A stretch of 9,355 bases of DNA from Burkholderiales bacterium (lineage in GTDB: Bacteria; Pseudomonadota; Gammaproteobacteria; Burkholderiales; CAIKXV01). This document shows, one piece after another, positions 6,306-9,355 of this stretch (position 1 is the first letter of the stretch; every line of letters starts with the position of its first letter). Under the pieces are notes generated by a model. The model did no database searches. It had not been told where the DNA came from and was given only the letters and a program-made list of their open reading frames with translations. Location of the stretch: the NCBI GenBank assembly GCA_014379045.1, contig JACMMK010000067.1, positions 1-9,355 of the forward strand, given 5' to 3'. Made by a program: the position numbers and the translations under genes.

Positions 6306-6695
6306 TTAGCGCAGCGAATGCAAGCCGAACAGATTGCCTTCGGTGTCGAACACCAGCGAGATGAAGCCATGCTCACCGATCGCCATTTTACTGCGTTGGA
6401 CCCGTCCACCCGCGGCGGCGACACGCGCTTCTTCGATCGAACAATCGTCGCAGGTGAAGTAGACGAGGGTGCTGTTTCCCCCTGAGGGCATGCCTTCCAT
6501 CTTGACCAAGGCACCCCCTGCGCCGATGCTGGTGTGGTCCATCGGGAAGGTCCACATTTCCATGGCCGAACCCTGCGTCCCGGGTGGGCTCTCCAGCCGT
6601 TCCAGCTTCGCCGTCAATACCGACTCGTAGAACCTCTTGGCACGATCGAGATCCTGCGTATAAATTTCGAACCAACCTACGGGATTCGGTTTCAT
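6306..6695 (-). CDS. VOC (glyoxalase/bleomycin-resistance fold) family protein
   Basis: This is a 129-residue single protein with two beta-alpha-beta-beta-beta modules. Module 1 opens with VGWFEIYTQDLDRAKRFYESVL (about 6-27 region) and has the MEMWTFP strand. Module 2 holds STLVYFTCDDCSIEEARVAAAGGRV and ends in the hallmark GFISLVFDTEGNLFGL. It matches the small COG3324-type 'enzyme related to lactoylglutathione lyase' group. Usual VOC metal ligands are not evident at the first strand (Phe/Glu context), so a metal-dependent reaction cannot be assigned. The start is supported by GGAG, read on the minus strand, seven bases before the ATG. It follows the MarR gene by 79 bp on the same strand and is plausibly in one transcript, which would link it to the MarR-sensed compound. 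Its G+C by hand count is about 58%, clearly below its neighbours. Confidence 0.92.
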   Translation of the reverse strand: MKPNPVGWFEIYTQDLDRAKRFYESVLTAKLERLESPPGTQGSAMEMWTFPMDHTSIGAGGALVKMEGMPSGGNSTLVYFTCDDCSIEEARVAAAGGRVQRSKMAIGEHGFISLVFDTEGNLFGLHSLR

Positions 6696-6774
6696 TCAAG
6701 TGCTCCTTCGCCGATGTCATTCACGTACTGGAAGCGAGGCAAAAGACGGACCCGCAGCAATGGGTGCGTGCGCG

Positions 6775-7287
6775 TCAGGCCGTATCGGTTTCGTGGGCGG
6801 CGGCGAGCCGCGACAGGAGCTTCGCCAACTGCGCCTGCTCGGCCTTGCTCAGTGCCGCCAGCAGCCCTGCCTGTTCGGCGAAATGCCGCTCGATCACACG
6901 GTTGGCGAGCTTCAACCCTTTCGGCGTCAGCCGCACCGCGCTGGAACGTGCGTCGTCCGGGTCGGGCTCGCGCGCAACCCACCCCATTGCCTCGGCGCGC
7001 GCGATGCGATTGGTGATCGCGCCGGAAGTAAGCAGGGCCTGTCGATAGAGCGCGGTCGGCGTCAGCCGGTAGGGCGCGCCCTGCCGCAGCAGCGCGCCGA
7101 GCACGGCAAACGTCTCCCACGTCAGGTCGAACTCTGCGAGCCAGGTGTCGGCCCGGCGCTGGAAGATACGGGCGAGACGGCTCACGCGCCCGATCACCTC
7201 GGTCGGTGCCGGCTCGAGTTCGGGGCGCAGCGCGCGCCACTGTGCGACGAAAAGGGCGACTGCGTCCTGCGCGGGTTGTCTTGACAT
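6775..7287 (-). CDS. MarR-family transcriptional regulator
   Basis: This 170-residue protein fits a dimeric winged-helix repressor, slightly longer than the typical 140-160. An N-terminal helix region for dimerisation (about 25-70, with EFDLTWETFAVLGALLRQG) is followed by the helix-turn-helix (about 75-103, LTPTALYRQALLTSGAITNRIARAEAMGWVAR). Then come the wing, DPDDARSSAVRLTPKG (109-124), with the family's Asp-x-Arg signature, and C-terminal dimerisation helices (125-165). These proteins usually bind palindromes near their own promoter and release DNA on binding phenolic or other aromatic ligands or on oxidation. The protein has no Cys, which argues against an OhrR-style redox sensor. A near-palindrome covers its start codon (7279-7292), suggesting autoregulation and control of the divergent gene at 7460. 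The gene runs toward the VOC gene. Confidence 0.95.
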   Translation of the reverse strand: MSRQPAQDAVALFVAQWRALRPELEPAPTEVIGRVSRLARIFQRRADTWLAEFDLTWETFAVLGALLRQGAPYRLTPTALYRQALLTSGAITNRIARAEAMGWVAREPDPDDARSSAVRLTPKGLKLANRVIERHFAEQAGLLAALSKAEQAQLAKLLSRLAAAHETDTA

Positions 7288-7292
7288 TAAGA
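7279..7292. promoter_or_regulatory. Candidate MarR operator between marR-type gene and the divergent AhpD-like gene
   Basis: TCTTGACATTAAGA is a near-perfect dyad: the left half TCTTGAC and the reverse complement of the right half, TCTTAAT, agree at 5 of 7 positions. This form resembles TCTTGAtnTCAAGA-type sites reported for many MarR-family repressors. It overlaps the ATG of the regulator gene (7285-7287 on the minus strand) and the TTGACA of a rightward promoter candidate, so one bound dimer could block both directions. Confidence 0.5.
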
Positions 7293-7309
7293 TAAATCGG
7301 GAATAGGTT
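7281..7309 (+). promoter_or_regulatory. Candidate promoter for the AhpD-like/PanE-like pair
   Basis: A consensus-perfect -35, TTGACA (7281-7286), is followed after 17 bp by TAGGTT (7304-7309, 3 of 6 to the -10 consensus). Transcription would start near 7316 and give a leader of roughly 140 nt before the ATG at 7460. The -35 is inside the candidate MarR operator. On the opposite strand, TCGACA and TATCTT with 18-bp spacing could serve the regulator gene itself, but that would make its transcript nearly leaderless. Confidence 0.42.
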
Positions 7310-7459
7310 ACGTGTCGATGGAACCCCGATTCTAGCCCCTGGTTCCTCGCGCAACGGCAGGTCTCATGATCGGAGTCGGGTTCGGCGCTCCGGCATTCAC
7401 GAGGCGTTCAGGCCGCCTGCGTTCACCTGCATCCCTTCCACCGATCACAGGAGCACGCC

Positions 7460-8125
7460 ATGAACACCAAGAAGACCCAGCGTATCAGCTACGTCCCGTT
7501 CGAACAGATCACCGACGCGCGGATGCGCGCGGAACTCGAGCGCTGTGCGCGCGATGGCACGCCGCGCCCGGAGAGCTCCGCGGTGCGGGCCCACGTGCCC
7601 GACTGCTTCTGGTTCTTTGCCGACTCCTGGGACAAGATCTTCCGCAACGGCCTCGTCGAACACGCGATCAAGGAGCTGTGTCGAGTCTACGTGTCGCGCT
7701 CGGTGATCTGCGAATTCTGCGGCAACCAGCGTTCGATCAAGGGCGCCGAAGAGGGCTTGACCGAATCGACGTACGATGACTTGATCAACTTCGAGAAGTC
7801 GTCGAAGTACGACGCGCGTCAGAAGGCTGCGCTCGCGTTGGCCGAGGCAATCGTCTGGCGCCTCGACACCGATGATGCGTTCTGGCAGCGGATGCACGCC
7901 AACTTCAGCGAGGGCGAACTCGTCGAGCTGGGCTGCGCGATCGGTCTGACCTACGGACAGCAGAGCTTCCTGCGGCTGCTTAACATCGAGCATCATCAGT
8001 ACCTCGCCGGCACCGACGCATCGATGGCGCCGGGGTTCGAAAGCGCGGATGCACTGGCACGCTCGAAGTCCTCGCCCGAGTACTGGGCAAAGAGCAAGGG
8101 TGCAGCAGAGACGAAGGCGGCGTGA
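7460..8125 (+). CDS. AhpD-like / carboxymuconolactone decarboxylase-family protein
   Basis: This is a 221-residue, mostly helical cytosolic protein with AGGAG at 7449-7453, six bases before the ATG. The central part (about 45-115) is an AhpD-like core: EHAIKELCRVYVSRSVICEFCGNQRS. Glu72, Cys84 and Cys87 reproduce the spacing of the AhpD catalytic Glu and CxxC (Glu-12-Cys-3-Cys). The His expected four residues after the second Cys is Arg91. The C-terminal half continues with KYDARQKAALALAEAIV and FSEGELVELGCAIGLTYGQQSFLRLLNI, typical of long CMD-domain proteins of alphaproteobacterial and betaproteobacterial catabolic clusters. Possible roles are a peroxidase/thiol-disulfide relay, or a decarboxylase-like enzyme if the cysteines are not redox active. 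It is the first gene of a probable two-gene operon with the PanE-like gene (42-bp gap) and divergent from the MarR gene, hence probably repressed by it. The family is secure; the reaction is unknown. Confidence 0.9.
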   Translation: MNTKKTQRISYVPFEQITDARMRAELERCARDGTPRPESSAVRAHVPDCFWFFADSWDKIFRNGLVEHAIKELCRVYVSRSVICEFCGNQRSIKGAEEGLTESTYDDLINFEKSSKYDARQKAALALAEAIVWRLDTDDAFWQRMHANFSEGELVELGCAIGLTYGQQSFLRLLNIEHHQYLAGTDASMAPGFESADALARSKSSPEYWAKSKGAAETKAA

Positions 8126-8167
8126 AGACCACGGCTGGGGCGGTGCGCTGAACCGGCACGAGGAGCC

Positions 8168-9118
8168 ATGTTGAAGATACTGGTGCTGGGGGCCGGCGCG
8201 ATCGGCGGCTACTACGGGGGTCGGCTCGCCGAGGCCGGCGCGGACGTGACGTTCCTCGTGCGTCCGCGCCGGCTCGAGCAGCTGCAGCGTGACGGTCTGG
8301 TGATCGAAAGCCCGGCGTTCGGCGATGCGAAGCTGAACGTCGCGGCGGTCACCACGATCGCCGGAACGAACGGCGATCGGCCGCAGTACGACATCGTGCT
8401 CCTCACGAGCAAGGCCTACGATCTCGAGTCGGCGCTCGACGCGGTGCGTCCGGCACTGGGTGCGCGCACGGCGATCCTGCCATTGTTGAACGGCTATGCG
8501 CATATCGATCGCCTGACCGGCGAATTCGGCGAGAAGCGCGTGATCGGCGGCCTCGCCAAGATCCAGGCGACGTTGTCGCCCGAAGGCGTGGTCAGGCAGT
8601 TGAACGACTGGCGCTACATCACGTTCGGTGAACTCGACGGGCACGAGTCGACGCGGGTTACCGAGTTGAAGCGCCTGTTCGACGCGACGCCGATCCTCGC
8701 GACCGTCTCGCAGAACATCCGCCACGACCTGTGGACCAAGCTCGTGCATCTGTCGACGGTCGCCGGCATGACCTGTCTGATGCGCGGCAGCGTCGGCGAG
8801 ATCGCCCGTACGCCCGAAGGAACGGAGCTGATGAACGCGTTCTTCGATCGCAATGTCGAGATCGCCACCCGCGCCGGCTTCGCGCCGAAACCGGGGTTCG
8901 TCGCCGAGTTCCGCACGCTCTTCGCCGATCGCGACACGGCGTACAGCGCATCGATGGCGCGCGATATAGAGCGAGGCGGACCGATCGAGGCTGATCACAT
9001 ACTCGGCTTCATGCTCGAGCGGTGCCGCGCGTTCGGGCTCGACGATGCGCTGCACATGGTCGCGCATACGCACTGCAAGACGTACGAGGCGCGCCGGGCG
9101 GCGAACCGGCTGCCTTGA
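8168..9118 (+). CDS. Ketopantoate reductase (PanE/ApbA)-family NAD(P)H-dependent 2-oxoacid reductase
   Basis: The 316-residue length fits the family. The N-terminal Rossmann fold carries GAGAIGGYYG at 8-17. Lys82 (SKAYD) and Asn108 (LLNGY) correspond to the cofactor/substrate Lys and Asn of E. coli PanE. The C-terminal helical domain has Lys191 (LWTKLVHL), the catalytic-Lys position, and SASMARDIERGGPIEADHILG with Ser260/262 and Glu274. The two Asn residues normally found four and eight residues after the catalytic Lys (KLxxNxxxN) are Leu195 and Ala199. So it is probably not the housekeeping pantothenate enzyme but a relative reducing another 2-oxo- or beta-hydroxy acid (inference). AGGAG lies at 8161-8165, only two bases from the ATG. 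The gene is 42 bp downstream of the AhpD-like gene and likely in the same transcript, which also argues for a catabolic rather than vitamin role. Confidence 0.9.
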   Translation: MLKILVLGAGAIGGYYGGRLAEAGADVTFLVRPRRLEQLQRDGLVIESPAFGDAKLNVAAVTTIAGTNGDRPQYDIVLLTSKAYDLESALDAVRPALGARTAILPLLNGYAHIDRLTGEFGEKRVIGGLAKIQATLSPEGVVRQLNDWRYITFGELDGHESTRVTELKRLFDATPILATVSQNIRHDLWTKLVHLSTVAGMTCLMRGSVGEIARTPEGTELMNAFFDRNVEIATRAGFAPKPGFVAEFRTLFADRDTAYSASMARDIERGGPIEADHILGFMLERCRAFGLDDALHMVAHTHCKTYEARRAANRLP

Positions 9119-9261
9119 GGCGGGCACGGGGCGCGCTCGATTGCGCCGAAGGTGCGAGCGCACGACAGTACGAGCGCACGTCGGAACGAGGGCGCCGGGA
9201 CGAGGGCGCGAATGTACGACTGTAGAATGACACGCTGATCGAACCCTTTCAGCGAGCGAGC
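9119..9261. repeat. Intergenic region with two pairs of 10-bp direct repeats
   Basis: CGAGCGCACG occurs at 9155-9164 and 9171-9180 (16-bp period). ACGAGGGCGC occurs at 9186-9195 and 9200-9209 (14-bp period). The first copy is also part of an inverted repeat, GTGCG-AG-CGCAC (9152-9163). A weak stem (GGCGC 9130-9134, GCGCC 9143-9147) follows the stop of the preceding gene. The repeats lie just upstream of a -10-like TAGAAT (9223-9228), a position suited to activator or repressor sites for the next gene, though low-complexity GC-rich DNA could produce the same pattern. Confidence 0.45.
9223..9228 (+). promoter_or_regulatory. Candidate -10 element before the gene at the right edge
   Basis: TAGAAT matches TATAAT at five of six bases and lies 33 bp before the ATG at 9262. 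No -35-like hexamer is found 16-18 bp upstream, where the direct repeats sit instead, so the promoter may depend on an activator. Confidence 0.3.
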
Positions 9262-9355
9262 ATGGCAAGATTCTCGGACCGGCGGCGCCGGCTGATCGCG
9301 GCCGCCGCGGCGAGCACGGCCCCGTCGGTGCTGTCGGCGCAGCCTTCGTCGAACG
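9262..9355 (+). CDS. N-terminus of an exported protein (truncated by window edge)
   Basis: Thirty-one residues are visible before the right edge. A basic run, DRRRRLI, is followed by an alanine-rich segment and a likely cleavage after VLSA, with Gln next. This is a signal peptide, Sec type or possibly Tat type given the paired arginines. Such starts are common in periplasmic binding proteins of the Bug/TctC family, which abound next to catabolic genes in Burkholderiales, but nothing of the mature domain is visible, so that identity is only a guess. The ribosome-binding site is weak (AGCGAG). Same strand as the PanE-like gene, with a 143-bp gap, so probably separately transcribed. Confidence 0.6.
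   Translation, partial: MARFSDRRRRLIAAAAASTAPSVLSAQPSSN

Noticed and set aside
7445..9268. 607-codon minus-strand frame opposite the AhpD-like and PanE-like genes
   Set aside because: A shadow frame: the plus-strand genes have ribosome-binding sites and motifs, while this frame has none.
1..9355. CRISPR array, tRNA/rRNA, insertion sequence or phage genes
   Set aside because: No regular spaced repeats, no cloverleaf-like sequence and no transposase or integrase motif were seen; coding density is explained by metabolic genes.

Overview
The window is high-GC bacterial DNA: most genes are roughly 65-68% G+C by eye, with strong third-position G/C bias. The gene style fits a betaproteobacterium, most likely Burkholderiales: split IorA/IorB-type molybdenum hydroxylases, a YnfM/AraJ-like exporter and an alanine/arginine-rich exported protein at the right edge. 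This is inference, because no rRNA, tRNA or other phylogenetic marker is present. There is no IS element, phage gene, CRISPR array or RNA gene. It reads as an accessory catabolic neighbourhood.

Layout. (1) 3-494, + strand: C-terminal end of a xanthine-dehydrogenase-family molybdopterin subunit. (2) 495-756: gap with a candidate promoter whose spacer is a palindrome. (3) 757-3462: a two-gene operon encoding a [2Fe-2S] small subunit and a Tat-exported molybdopterin large subunit. (4) 3463-3753: non-coding gap. (5) 3754-5410: a secreted cupin followed by an MFS transporter. (6) 5514-6269: a GTG-started 251-aa protein that appears to be two fused RidA-like halves. (7) 6306-7287, - strand: a MarR regulator followed by a VOC (glyoxalase-like) protein. 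(8) 7460-9118, + strand: an AhpD/carboxymuconolactone-decarboxylase-like protein and a ketopantoate-reductase-like oxidoreductase, divergent from marR. (9) 9262 to the edge: start of an exported protein.

How the genes may work together (inference). The periplasmic Mo-hydroxylase would oxidise an aromatic, N-heterocyclic or aldehyde substrate. The secreted cupin and the MFS transporter could act on or move related small molecules. The RidA-like protein could deaminate an amino-substituted intermediate. The MarR protein probably controls itself and the divergent AhpD-like/PanE-like pair through a near-palindromic site between them. No single known pathway is fully recognisable. The most notable details are a Glu-to-Gln change at the expected catalytic position of the complete Mo-hydroxylase subunit (the neighbouring paralogue keeps Glu), the tandem RidA architecture, and substituted key residues in the AhpD-like, cupin and PanE-like proteins.
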